Assembly (NCBI GenBank): GCA_002309375.1
Contig: DBXK01000008.1
Location: 1 to 26,993, forward strand
From: Christensenella sp. UBA1214
GTDB lineage: Bacteria; Bacillota; Clostridia; Christensenellales; CAG-138
Direction of reading: 5' to 3'
Length of the DNA stretch: 26,993 bases
Part shown: positions 7,805 to 15,430 of the stretch, piece by piece
Layout of the letters: every line of letters starts with the position of its first letter
Position numbering within the stretch: position 1 is the stretch's first letter
Notes under the pieces: model-generated
Seen by the model: only the letters and a program-made list of their open reading frames with translations
Database searches by the model: none
Told to the model about the DNA's origin: nothing
Position numbers and translations under genes: made by a program

Positions 7805-9790
7805 TTACCTGACCTTGAGGCCGGACTCCATCTCGCTCATCGTGGTGAGCGCGGAAAGATGGACGTCGCCCTCGTCGCTCGCGCAGAGGATCATGCCGCG
7901 GCTCTCGATGCCCGCCATCACGCGCGGCGCAAGGTTCGCGACCACGACGACGGTCTTGCCGACGAGGTCCTCCGGCTTATACCAGTTCTTGATGCCGGAA
8001 AGCACGGTGCGCTCCTCGCCCGCGAGATCGAGCGTGCATTTCAGCAGCTTCTTCGATTTCTTGACCTCCTCGCAGGCGACGACCTTCGCAAGGCGCAGAT
8101 CGAGCTTCGCGAAATCGTCATAGCTGATCTCCGGAAGCTGTTCGGGTTTTTCTTCCTTATTTTCGGCGGGCTTTTCTTCCTTCTTCTCCTCCGGCTGTGC
8201 TTCGGTCTTCGGAAGGAGCGATTCGAGATACTCCATCTCCTTCTTTACGTCGATGCGCGGGAAGAGCGCCTCGCCCTTCTGCACCTTCGTGCCGACCGGC
8301 AGACGGCCGTATTCCGCGATCGAATCGAAGCTCATGAGCGCCGGATCTGTGACGCCGAGCTGCGCGAAGATCTTCGGCGAGGTGCGTGTCATGAAGGGCT
8401 GCAGGCAGACGCCGACGATCCTCATGCACTCCGCGAGGTTATAGAGCACGGTGCCGAGGCGATCGCGCTTCGCTTCTTCCTTCGCAAGGATCCAGGGCGC
8501 GGTGACGTCGATGTACTTGTTGCAGACGCGGATCAGCTTGAAGATCTCCGCGAGCGCTTCGTTCGGGTGGATCGCGTTCATCGCGTTCTCGACCTTCTCC
8601 GCGAGCGCCTTCGCAACGGATACGACGGCATCGTCCTCCTCCGGTACGGGGGCTGTCGGCGCGGGAACGACGCCGCCGAAGTATTTCTCGATCATCGCGA
8701 CCGTTCTCGAAAGGAGGTTTCCGAGGTCGTTCGCAAGGTCGGAATTGATCCTCGTGATCAGGATCTCGTTATTGAAATTGCCGTCCTGACCGAAGGGGAA
8801 TTCGCTGAGAAGGAAGTAGCGGATCGCATCCACGCCGTAACGCTCGACGAGCTTCACGGGGTCGACGACGTTGCCGGTGGATTTGCCCATCTTCTTGCCG
8901 TCGAGGACGAGCCAGCCATGGCCGTAGACCTGCTTCGGGAGCGGCAGATCCAGTGCCATCAGCATGATCGGCCAAACGATCGTATGGAAGCGGATGATCT
9001 CCTTGCCGACGATATGCACGTCCGCAGGCCAGAACTTTTTGAAGTTCCCGTCGTCATCCGAAAGGTAACCGAGCTTTGAAAGATAGTTGAGCACCGCGTC
9101 GAACCAGACGTAGATCACGTGCTTGTCATCGAAATCGACGGGAACGCCCCATTTGAAGGTGCTGCGGGAAACGCAGAGATCCTCAAGCCCGGGCAGGAGG
9201 AAGTTGTTGAGCATCTCCTTCGCGCGGGAGGCGGGCTGGATGAATTCCGGATGCTCCTCGATGTATTTGATGAGGCGCGGAGCGTATTTGCTCACGTTCA
9301 GGAAATAGCTCTCCTCCTCGACCTCCTCCACGGGGCGGCCGCAATCCGGGCAGACGCCGCCGGATTCCTTGAGCTGGGTCTCCGTCCAGAAGGATTCGCA
9401 GGGAGTGCAGTACATGCCCTTATAGCTGCTCTTATAGATATCGCCCTTGTCGTAGAGCTTTTTGAAGACCTTCTGCACGCACTTGATATGGTAATCGTCG
9501 GTCGTGCGGACGAAGCCGTCGTTACTGATATCCATCAGCTTCCAAAGGGAGTGGAAGCCCTTCACGATATCGTCCACGAACTGCTGCGGCGTTACGCCCT
9601 TTTCCTCCGCCTTGCGCTCGATCTTCTGGCCGTGCTCATCCGCACCGGTGAGGAAATAGACCTCGTGACCGGTGAGGCGCTTATAGCGGGCGAGCGCGTC
9701 GGTGTTGACCGTGCAGTAGGTGTGGCCGATGTGCAGGTTCGCGCTCGGGTAATAGATCGGCGTTGTGATGTAATAGGGTTGCTTTTGCAT
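7805..9790 (-). CDS. metG: MetG, methionyl-tRNA synthetase
   Basis: Charges tRNA-Met with methionine in the cytoplasm. The 661-residue protein shows the class I HIGH motif (residues 20-23), a zinc knuckle with C128, C131, C147 and C150, and the KMSKS loop in the form KMGKS (300-304). An anticodon-binding helical domain follows (about 350-520), then an acidic Lys/Glu linker with repeats like EEKKEEKPAENKEEKPEQ. From about residue 555 there is a C-terminal EMAP/Trbp111-type tRNA-binding OB fold (YDDFAKLDLRLAKVVACEEV onward) that usually mediates dimerisation. Length matches the family form with this appendage. AAAGGAG at 9800-9806 lies 9 bases before the ATG. Expression is controlled by the T-box leader upstream. 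Confidence 0.97.
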   Translation of the reverse strand: MQKQPYYITTPIYYPSANLHIGHTYCTVNTDALARYKRLTGHEVYFLTGADEHGQKIERKAEEKGVTPQQFVDDIVKGFHSLWKLMDISNDGFVRTTDDYHIKCVQKVFKKLYDKGDIYKSSYKGMYCTPCESFWTETQLKESGGVCPDCGRPVEEVEEESYFLNVSKYAPRLIKYIEEHPEFIQPASRAKEMLNNFLLPGLEDLCVSRSTFKWGVPVDFDDKHVIYVWFDAVLNYLSKLGYLSDDDGNFKKFWPADVHIVGKEIIRFHTIVWPIMLMALDLPLPKQVYGHGWLVLDGKKMGKSTGNVVDPVKLVERYGVDAIRYFLLSEFPFGQDGNFNNEILITRINSDLANDLGNLLSRTVAMIEKYFGGVVPAPTAPVPEEDDAVVSVAKALAEKVENAMNAIHPNEALAEIFKLIRVCNKYIDVTAPWILAKEEAKRDRLGTVLYNLAECMRIVGVCLQPFMTRTSPKIFAQLGVTDPALMSFDSIAEYGRLPVGTKVQKGEALFPRIDVKKEMEYLESLLPKTEAQPEEKKEEKPAENKEEKPEQLPEISYDDFAKLDLRLAKVVACEEVKKSKKLLKCTLDLAGEERTVLSGIKNWYKPEDLVGKTVVVVANLAPRVMAGIESRGMILCASDEGDVHLSALTTMSEMESGLKVR

Positions 9791-9839
9791 TGTATGGTTC
9801 TCCTTTGATTAGGATTGTTTTAACTCTGTTGATGATAAT

Positions 9840-10008
9840 GGCGCTATGCGCCAAATCACGGAGCACCGCAGGTGCGAGAAATCATGTGGAGCGGAACGCG
9901 CCGCAATTCATGAAGCAGCGCTTCAATTCATTCAATAACAATGAATTGCCTTCGGCATGAATCGGCTTCGCCGTGAATTGCGTTTCACGCATGAATCGCG
10001 CTTCGCGC
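9840..10008 (-). repeat. Run of small hairpins with co-varying stems in the metG leader
   Basis: Between the T-box terminator and the metG ribosome site the plus strand reads as hairpins separated by spacers of the form (A/G)TGAAT(T/C). Four adjacent units share a TTC loop but differ in stem: GCC/GGC (9948-9956), GGC/GCC (9964-9972), GCGT/ACGC (9980-9990) and GCGC/GCGC (9998-10008). Earlier members are GGCGC/GCGCC (9840-9852), GCACC/GGTGC (9863-9875), GCGG/CCGC (9891-9904), GAAGC/GCTTC (9912-9924) and AATTCATT/AATGAATT (9925-9947). Stems change while pairing is kept, so the folded form seems to be what is preserved. In the mRNA the loops read GAA. Confidence 0.75.
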
Positions 10009-10024
10009 ATATCGGCGTAGAAAC

Positions 10025-10308
10025 AAAAACCCCCGCGTCCGAAAGGACACAGGGGCGTTTTTCATGCACTAAACGCGGTACCACCCTGATTCCCCGACCG
10101 AAAACCGGTCCGGGCTCATTCGGCGCTGTAACGTGCGCACACGCTCCGCCTGAGGGTCTTCTTTAAAGCCGTTCGGCGCGAGGGGCTCCGGAGCCATGTT
10201 CCGCTTCCCTCCCGCACCGCCTTGCACCGACCGGCGGCTCTCTTCCCGTGCGGATGACCGCCGCGGAGACGGGAAACCTACTCTTTCCTTCACTGCCCGT
10301 ATAAAATT
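10025..10308 (-). promoter_or_regulatory. T-box riboswitch controlling metG, apparent AUG (Met) specifier
   Basis: T-box leaders bind uncharged tRNA and switch from terminator to antiterminator. Read on the minus strand: a stem I start GTGAAGGAAAGAGTAGG just after the transcription start; a GAGAG bulge-type segment and paired GC-rich arms; a specifier-like GAACATGG whose ATG is at 10197-10195 and matches tRNA-Met; the canonical T-box core AGGGTGGTACCGCG at 10087-10074; and a terminator whose stem contains GTCC/GGAC and CGCCCC/GGGG followed by TTTTTG near 10030-10025. The competing antiterminator uses the T-box core. Identity as a T-box is clear; the specifier was assigned by eye. Confidence 0.9.
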
Positions 10309-10314
10309 ATTGCA

Positions 10315-10343
10315 ATTTTAATGCTATTCTGCCCTTTTGTCAA
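10315..10343 (-). promoter_or_regulatory. Promoter of the T-box-metG transcript
   Basis: On the minus strand a perfect -35 TTGACA (10343-10338) and -10 TAAAAT (10320-10315) are spaced by 17 bases. This gives a predicted leader of about 515 bases holding the T-box and the hairpin run. Confidence 0.85.
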
Positions 10344-10394
10344 GAGTAAAATGCGCATTTGCCCGATTATATAACAGCTGCTTCGCGCGGATAA

Positions 10395-10422
10395 ACAAAA
10401 ACCGCGTCTTACCAAGACGCGG
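10395..10422 (-). terminator. Intrinsic terminator of the lipoprotein gene
   Basis: On the minus strand CCGCGTCTT and AAGACGCGG form a 9-bp stem with a 3-base loop, followed by TTTTTGTTT. Confidence 0.85.
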
Positions 10423-10444
10423 CACTTGCTTTAATGTATTTCGA

Positions 10445-10966
10445 TCAGTTGATCTTCAGCTTTGAAAAATCGGCGGTGATCTCCGCGCCATTGATAGTGA
10501 TCGGGAACTGCAGGACGATCGCGCCTTCGTCGTCGTCGTCGCAGAGCACCATGATATAATTGCCGTCTTCGATGCTTCCGATGCTGTCGGTCGGGAATTT
10601 GAAGAGATAGTCGTCCCCGGCCTTCATTTCAGCATATTCCCAGAGATACTCATAGAGGATATCGACCTCGTCGGCCTCTACCTCCGTTTTGTACTCGACG
10701 CCGGCGGGCACGATGCCCATCCATGCGTATTCGGTCAGCTTAAAGCTGCCGCTGACTTTGAATACGATGTACTCGCCCTCCTTGGCGAAACCGATTTTTC
10801 CGGAAGCTTCGCCGTTCTCCGTGTTTTCGGAGCCGGAATCGGAGCCGGAGTTGGAGCCGGAATTCTCGGTATCATCGTCATTCGGCTTGCTCTCCTGCTT
10901 TGCGCCGCAGGCGACCAGAGCAAACGTCATCGCAAGCACAAGGATCGCGATCAGAATCTTCTTCAT
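10445..10966 (-). CDS. Small lipoprotein of unknown function
   Basis: A 173-residue secreted lipoprotein. The signal peptide MKKILIAILVLAMTFALVAC ends in a clear lipobox LVAC with the lipidated Cys20. A low-complexity linker rich in Ser, Gly, Asn, Asp and Glu follows to about residue 50, suited to spanning the cell wall. The acidic domain after KIGFAKEGEYIVFKV looks like a small beta-rich fold and contains an Asp run (DDDDE) near residue 149. I do not recognise a family. The ATG at 10966 is preferred over one 34 codons upstream because AAGGAGG (10982-10976) lies 9 bases before it and the lipoprotein signal begins there. It has its own promoter and terminator. Confidence 0.85.
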   Translation of the reverse strand: MKKILIAILVLAMTFALVACGAKQESKPNDDDTENSGSNSGSDSGSENTENGEASGKIGFAKEGEYIVFKVSGSFKLTEYAWMGIVPAGVEYKTEVEADEVDILYEYLWEYAEMKAGDDYLFKFPTDSIGSIEDGNYIMVLCDDDDEGAIVLQFPITINGAEITADFSKLKIN

Positions 10967-11025
10967 AATAAATGTCCTCCTTAAATTCAGCGGGATCAAC
11001 GCTTTGATCTTTTCCGCTTTTGTAT

Positions 11026-11054
11026 ATTGTAACAGAATCCGCTGCGGATAGCAA
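11026..11054 (-). promoter_or_regulatory. Promoter of the lipoprotein gene
   Basis: On the minus strand TTGCTA (11054-11049) and TACAAT (11031-11026) are 17 bases apart. The promoter begins 11 bases beyond the stop codon of the upstream methyltransferase gene. Confidence 0.65.
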
Positions 11055-11064
11055 CAGTCAGTTT

Positions 11065-12300
11065 TCACACCACCTGGAAGACGTAGAATTTCAGGTAATC
11101 CGTTTCCGGAACGCCCCAGAGGATCGGATGATCCGGCGCCTGCCGGCGGCCTTCGATCTGGCGGAGCTGCACCCCGGCGTCCTCCGCTGCGCCTGCGAGC
11201 ATCTTCCTGAAAAGTTCGTCCGTCATGAAATGCGAGCAGGAGCAGGTCGCGAGATACCCGCCGCGCGGCAGCAGCTTCATCGCCTTCGCGTTGATCGCCT
11301 TATAGCCTTTTATCGCGGCGCCGACGGTCTCCCGGCTCTTCGTGAACGCCGGCGGATCGAGGATTATATAGTCGTACGGGCATTTTTTCGCGTTCTCCAT
11401 CTCGGTCAAAAGGTCGAAAACATCCTTCGCGAGGAAATCCATTTTTCCTTCAAGGCCGTTCAGCTCCGCATTATGCCGCGTCATTTCGATCGCATCCTCC
11501 GAGATATCCACGGCGGTGACGTGCGCGGCGCCGGCCCTGGCGCAGTTCAGCGCGAACGCGCCGGTGTGGGTGAAGCAATCGAGCACGTTCCTCCCCGCGG
11601 CGATCCTTGCGGCGGCGCGGCGGTTATACTTCTGGTCGAGGAAATAGCCGGTCTTCTGCCCGTTCAGAACGTCGATCTCATATTTGATTCCGTTTTCTTC
11701 GATCTCAAGAATGCCGTTGAAGTCCGGATCGAGGCGCGCATCGCGGTAGAAGCCCTTCCCCTCCTCCATGCCTTCCTTTTTGCGGATCGCGACGTCGTTC
11801 CTTTCGACGATCGCGCGGAGTTTGATCCCGCGTTCGGCGAAAACTTCTATGAACGCTTCGTAAAGCTCCCGCTTCATTCGCTCGAAGCCGAGGGAGAGCA
11901 CCTGGAAAACGAGCACGTCGTGAAAACGGTCGACGGTCAGCCCCGGGAACTGATCCGCCTCGCCGAAGATGACGCGGCAGCAGCTATCGTCCTCCCCCAT
12001 CACCGTGCGGCGGTAATCGAGCGCATAGCGGATGCGGCGGCGGAAGAATTCGCCGTCGAAGCGGTCGTTCGCGTTGCGCGAAAGGATGCGCACGCGGATC
12101 TTGGAGTTATCGTTGACAAAGCCCGTTCCGAGGAAACGATCCTTTTTCGAATACACGGTCACGAGATCGCCGTTTTCGTATTCGCCCCGGACCGCGGTCA
12201 CTTCTTCGCCATAGACCCATGGATGACCCGCGCGGAGGCTCTTTTCGGCCTTTTCGGTCACGGTCAGCTTCGGCGCCTGTTTATAATCGAATGCTTTCAT
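11065..12300 (-). CDS. RlmI-type SAM-dependent 23S rRNA (cytosine-5) methyltransferase
   Basis: Family members such as E. coli RlmI methylate C1962 of 23S rRNA. The 411-residue protein has an N-terminal PUA-like RNA-binding region (about 1-80, with GHPWVYGEEV), a central RlmI-type segment containing GQKTGYFLDQKYNR, and a Rossmann methyltransferase domain with motif I VLDCFTHTGAFALN and motif IV LDPPAFTK. A TCSCS motif near residue 355 supplies the cysteine expected for 5-methylcytosine chemistry. The ATG at 12300 is chosen because homology begins there (MKAFDYKQAPKLTV) and a promoter lies just upstream; longer readings would run through that promoter. The ribosome site is weak (GAAAGG). The exact target base is not shown by sequence alone. 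Confidence 0.88.
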   Translation of the reverse strand: MKAFDYKQAPKLTVTEKAEKSLRAGHPWVYGEEVTAVRGEYENGDLVTVYSKKDRFLGTGFVNDNSKIRVRILSRNANDRFDGEFFRRRIRYALDYRRTVMGEDDSCCRVIFGEADQFPGLTVDRFHDVLVFQVLSLGFERMKRELYEAFIEVFAERGIKLRAIVERNDVAIRKKEGMEEGKGFYRDARLDPDFNGILEIEENGIKYEIDVLNGQKTGYFLDQKYNRRAAARIAAGRNVLDCFTHTGAFALNCARAGAAHVTAVDISEDAIEMTRHNAELNGLEGKMDFLAKDVFDLLTEMENAKKCPYDYIILDPPAFTKSRETVGAAIKGYKAINAKAMKLLPRGGYLATCSCSHFMTDELFRKMLAGAAEDAGVQLRQIEGRRQAPDHPILWGVPETDYLKFYVFQVV

Positions 12301-12328
12301 CGTTTTTTGCCTTTCAAAGTATGGGAAA

Positions 12329-12357
12329 AGGATATCACAAAGGGCGGGGATTTGCAA
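12329..12357 (-). promoter_or_regulatory. Promoter of the RlmI-type gene
   Basis: On the minus strand TTGCAA (12357-12352) and TATCCT (12334-12329) are separated by 17 bases, about 30 bases before the chosen ATG. Confidence 0.6.
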
Positions 12358-12381
12358 GAGCGGGACGCGTTTATCTCCCGG

Positions 12382-12410
12382 TTGACCGCCCGCTGCCGCC
12401 GCGTTATAAT
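12382..12410 (+). promoter_or_regulatory. Promoter of the YbaK-type gene
   Basis: TTGACC (12382-12387) and TATAAT (12405-12410) with a 17-base spacer, diverging from the RlmI-type promoter 25 bases away. The gene starts 38 bases downstream. Confidence 0.8.
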
Positions 12411-12447
12411 AACAGAAAAAACTTACATAAGACCATCGGAGGGCAGA

Positions 12448-12921
12448 ATGGCGCTCGAAAAAGCAAAAGCATACCTGAGACAACGCGGGCTTGAAGACCG
12501 CATCATCGAACCGGAGGCTTCCACGGCGACTGTGCCGCTCGCAGCCGCTGCGCTCGGCGTTGAAGAGGCAATGATCGCAAAAACGCTTTCGTTCCTGATC
12601 GGCGAGAAGGCCATACTGATCCTCGCCCCCGGCACGGCGCGCATCGACAACCGCAAATACAAGGATCTTTTTCATGCGAAGGCAAAGATGATCCCATTCG
12701 AACAGTGCGAGGAGCTGATCGGCCATGCGGCGGGCGGCGTCTGCCCGTTCGGCATCAACGAGGGTATACGCGTTTACCTTGATGTTTCGCTGAAGAATTA
12801 CGAATTCGTCTATCCTGCCGCCGGGAACGACCACAGCGGCGTCCGTTTAACGCCGGACGAGCTCTTCTCCGCCGTCGGCAGCGCCGAATGGATCGACGTA
12901 TGCAAAATGCCGGAAGCGTAA
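12448..12921 (+). CDS. YbaK/EbsC-type aminoacyl-tRNA deacylase
   Basis: Family members hydrolyse misacylated tRNA in trans, for example Cys-tRNA-Pro or Ala-tRNA-Pro. The 157-residue protein is one YbaK/INS domain. Visible marks are the conserved lysine of the active site in AKTLSF (K45), the strand AILILAPGTARIDNRKY, and the glycine-rich loop GGVCPFGIN (about 92-100) that binds the 3' end of tRNA. Length fits a free-standing member. A GGAGGG site (12438-12443) precedes the ATG at 12448. It diverges from the rRNA methyltransferase gene. Which tRNA it edits cannot be told from the sequence. Confidence 0.88.
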   Translation: MALEKAKAYLRQRGLEDRIIEPEASTATVPLAAAALGVEEAMIAKTLSFLIGEKAILILAPGTARIDNRKYKDLFHAKAKMIPFEQCEELIGHAAGGVCPFGINEGIRVYLDVSLKNYEFVYPAAGNDHSGVRLTPDELFSAVGSAEWIDVCKMPEA

Positions 12922-12960
12922 TGCGGCGTCGATTTTTTGTCCGAAAGCCACGTTCACACC

Positions 12961-13092
12961 GTAGGGGCGGATATCATCCGCCCGAAATCGGCGGCATCGG
13001 GCCGGCAAAACCGAAGCGACAAACCCGCGAGCAGCCGGCCGATCCCGGCGAAAATGTTTCCTGCAAGGCGGGCGGATGATATCCGCCCCTAC
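12961..13092. repeat. MITE-like nested palindrome with perfect 23-bp inverted ends
   Basis: A 23-base sequence at 12961-12983 is the exact reverse complement of 13070-13092. Each arm also folds on itself (GGGCGGAT, loop ATC, ATCCGCCC). The interior contains a further near-complementary pair, ATCGGGCCGGC and GCCGGCCGAT. No ORF is present. The element ends in TAGGGGCGG-type sequence and looks like a non-autonomous mobile or palindromic repeat. No target-site duplication is evident. It occupies most of the gap between the deacylase gene and htpG. Confidence 0.75.
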
Positions 13093-13172
13093 AATGTAAA
13101 ATCTTTATTGCACGGGAATCCCAAGTCGGCTGAAGTCCGCCAATAACGACGAGGCTTTTTTTATTTTTGGTA

Positions 13173-13201
13173 TTGACAAACTCATCCTTTGGCGTTAGAA
13201 T
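13173..13201 (+). promoter_or_regulatory. htpG promoter
   Basis: Perfect -35 TTGACA (13173-13178) and -10 TAGAAT (13196-13201) with a 17-base spacer. The transcription start should fall inside the CIRCE operator. Confidence 0.88.
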
Positions 13202-13204
13202 ATG

Positions 13205-13231
13205 TTAGCACTCAGGAATGTTGAGTGCTAA
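13205..13231 (+). promoter_or_regulatory. CIRCE operator (HrcA binding site)
   Basis: TTAGCACTC, nine bases, GAGTGCTAA: an exact match to the CIRCE consensus. It overlaps the expected transcription start of htpG, so HrcA should repress htpG until heat shock. No hrcA, groE or dnaK gene is in the window. Confidence 0.97.
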
Positions 13232-13266
13232 CAAACGTTAAAAACTTCAGCAAGAGGTGAACATAT

Positions 13267-15267
13267 ATGGCAAAGAAACAGTTCAAAACGGAGTCCAAGC
13301 GTCTTCTTGACCTGATGATCAACTCCGTTTACACCAACAAGGACATCTTCCTCAGGGAGCTGATCTCCAACGCTTCCGACGCGCTCGATAAGCTCCATTT
13401 CAAGGCGCTGACCGATAATTCCGGCATCACCGCCGGCGATCTTTATATCCGCATCCAACCGGATAAGAAGGCACGCACGCTGACGATCACCGATAACGGC
13501 ATCGGCATGACGAAGGAAGAGCTCGAACAGAACCTCGGCACGATCGCAAAGAGCGGCACCCTCGCCTTCCGCAGCGCGATGAACGCGAAGGATGCGAAGG
13601 ACGCCGGCGAAAAGCCCTCCGAGGATAAGGAGACAGATATCATCCCGGATGACGGCCCGGAGGTCATCGGCCAGTTCGGCGTCGGCTTCTATTCCGCGTT
13701 CATGGTCGCAAAGAAGATCACCGTCCTCTCCCGCGCCTACGGCAGCGACGAGGCGTATATCTGGACCAGCGAGGGCCTGGACGGCTACACCATCGAGCCC
13801 GCAGCGCTCGCTTTCCACGGCACGACCGTCATGCTCGAGCTCAAGGACAACGCCGGCGACGAGAATTACGATAAATATCTCGAGACCTATACCCTCCGTG
13901 AGCTTGTGAAGAAGTATTCCGATTATATCCGCTACCCGATCAAGATGGAGGTAGAGACCACCCGCGTGAAGGAGCATGAGTGCGAATGCGAACACGAGCA
14001 CGAAGAAGGCGAAGAATGCACCTGCGAGCACGAGCACAAGGAGCCGGAATACGAGACCGTGACCGAGGATCAGACGCTGAACAGCATGGTCCCGCTCTGG
14101 CGGCGCAACAAGGCGGAGCTCAAGGACGAGGATTACAACAGCTTCTATACCGATAAATTCCATGATTACGAAGCGCCGCTCATGCACATCCACAGCCGCA
14201 TCGAAGGCGCAGTGACCTACAATTCCCTGCTCTATATACCCGCGAGCGCGCCGTATAACCTTTATTCGAAGAATTATAAGCGCGGACTGCAGCTTTATTC
14301 GAACGGCGTACTGATCATGGAGAGCTGCGAGGACCTTCTTCCCGAATATTTCGGCTTCGTGAAGGGCCTTGTGGATTCGCCGGATATCTCGCTCAACATC
14401 TCCCGCGAGATGCTGCAGCAGAACCGCCAGCTCCGCGCCATCGCGGCGGGCCTCAAGAAAAAGATCCGCTCGGAGCTCGAAAAAATGCTTGAAAACAGCC
14501 GCAGCGACTATGAAAAATTCTATGAGGCGTTCGGCCTTTCGCTCAAATACGGCATCTACGAATCCTACGGCATGGAGGCGGAGAACCTGCAGGAGCTGCT
14601 GATGTTCCGCTCCGCGAAGGAGGATAAGCTCATCACGCTGAAGGAATACACGGACGCGCTCATGGAGAACCAGACCGAGATCTACTATGCCTGCGGCGAG
14701 AGCCCGGAGATGATCCGCAGCCTGCCCCAGTACAAGTACCTGATCGACAAGGGCTGCGACGTGCTGATGATGACGGACAACGTGGATGAATTCATGGTCA
14801 AGATGATGAACGGCTACAAGGGCAAGCCCTTCAAGTCCATCACCGACAACGACGTCAACATCGCGAGCGAGGAAGAAAAGAAGGCGATGGAGGCTAAGCA
14901 GGCCGAGAACCGCGAACTGCTCGACGCCATGAAGGCCGCCCTCGGCGAAAAAGTCAAGGAGGTCCGCCTTTCCGCAAGGCTTGCGGACTCTCCCGCCGCT
15001 TTGACCAGCGAGGGCCCGCTCTCCCTCGAGATGGAGAAGGTCCTTTCCGAAATGCCCCTCGGCGGCAATGCGAAGGCCGAGCGCATCCTCGAGCTCAACC
15101 CCGATCATCCCGTTTTCGAAGCGCTCAGGAAGGCGAAGGACGCGGGCGAAGCGGAGCTTACGAATTATACGAAGCTCCTCTACGGCGAAGCGCTGCTGAT
15201 GGCCGGGCTGAAGCTCGACGACCCCGCCGATTTCGCCGCCGCGGTCAACGCGCTGATGATCAAGTAA
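13267..15267 (+). CDS. htpG: HtpG, bacterial Hsp90 chaperone with a Cys/His-rich linker
   Basis: HtpG is a dimeric, ATP-driven chaperone. The 666-residue protein has the GHKL ATPase domain with ELISNASDALDKL (catalytic Glu31, Asn35), DNGIGMT and GQFGVGFYSAF, then the middle and C-terminal dimerisation domains. The charged linker between N-terminal and middle domains is unusual: residues 237-257 contain H237, C239, C241, H243, H245, C251, C253, H255 and H257 spaced by acidic residues, i.e. two CxCxHxH clusters. Typical HtpG linkers are acidic/basic without Cys or His, so metal or redox sensing is an inference worth testing. AAGAGGTGA (13252-13260) precedes the ATG. It is monocistronic, with a CIRCE operator upstream and a terminator downstream. 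Confidence 0.97.
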   Translation: MAKKQFKTESKRLLDLMINSVYTNKDIFLRELISNASDALDKLHFKALTDNSGITAGDLYIRIQPDKKARTLTITDNGIGMTKEELEQNLGTIAKSGTLAFRSAMNAKDAKDAGEKPSEDKETDIIPDDGPEVIGQFGVGFYSAFMVAKKITVLSRAYGSDEAYIWTSEGLDGYTIEPAALAFHGTTVMLELKDNAGDENYDKYLETYTLRELVKKYSDYIRYPIKMEVETTRVKEHECECEHEHEEGEECTCEHEHKEPEYETVTEDQTLNSMVPLWRRNKAELKDEDYNSFYTDKFHDYEAPLMHIHSRIEGAVTYNSLLYIPASAPYNLYSKNYKRGLQLYSNGVLIMESCEDLLPEYFGFVKGLVDSPDISLNISREMLQQNRQLRAIAAGLKKKIRSELEKMLENSRSDYEKFYEAFGLSLKYGIYESYGMEAENLQELLMFRSAKEDKLITLKEYTDALMENQTEIYYACGESPEMIRSLPQYKYLIDKGCDVLMMTDNVDEFMVKMMNGYKGKPFKSITDNDVNIASEEEKKAMEAKQAENRELLDAMKAALGEKVKEVRLSARLADSPAALTSEGPLSLEMEKVLSEMPLGGNAKAERILELNPDHPVFEALRKAKDAGEAELTNYTKLLYGEALLMAGLKLDDPADFAAAVNALMIK

Positions 15268-15303
15268 ATATCGTAAATTCGTATAGGTATTTCCTCAGGG
15301 AAG

Positions 15304-15334
15304 CCGTCCGGCGACGCCGGGCGGTTTTCCTTTT
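15304..15334 (+). terminator. Intrinsic terminator after htpG
   Basis: CCG-T-CCGGC (15304-15312) pairs with GCCGG-G-CGG (15316-15324) apart from one mismatch, followed by TTTTCCTTTT. Confidence 0.8.
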
Positions 15335-15360
15335 CGGTAACCGAGAATTCGTTTGCAGAC

Positions 15361-15389
15361 TTGACAGCGGCGTATTTGCGTGTTATTAT
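15361..15389 (+). promoter_or_regulatory. Promoter of the secreted-protein gene
   Basis: Perfect TTGACA (15361-15366), 17-base spacer, TATTAT (15384-15389); the gene begins 41 bases downstream. Confidence 0.8.
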
Positions 15390-15430
15390 GTATACGCATT
15401 ACTGAAAGGAAGGTAAAGGAGGGAGTGACT

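Noticed and set aside
7724..9079. 451-codon plus-strand ORF opposite metG
   Set aside because: Antisense shadow of metG: it is rich in Arg/Leu/Asp/His, matches no family I know, and its start lies in the duplicated repeat box.
9840..10008. Possible CRISPR array
   Set aside because: Repeat units are only 16-18 bases, and the parts between constant segments are short palindromes, not unique 30-base spacers.
10800..10865. Tandem GGAGCCGGA-type repeat as a mobile or regulatory repeat
   Set aside because: It is simply the DNA encoding the Ser/Gly/Glu-rich linker of the lipoprotein.
11020..12921. 633-codon plus-strand ORF opposite the RlmI-type gene and running into the YbaK gene
   Set aside because: The upstream two thirds are antisense to a clear methyltransferase; only the last 157 codons are a real protein, with its own promoter and ribosome site at 12448.
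13228..15108. 626-codon minus-strand ORF opposite htpG
   Set aside because: Long antisense frame produced by GC-rich codon bias; no domain and no ribosome site, while HtpG on the other strand is unambiguous.
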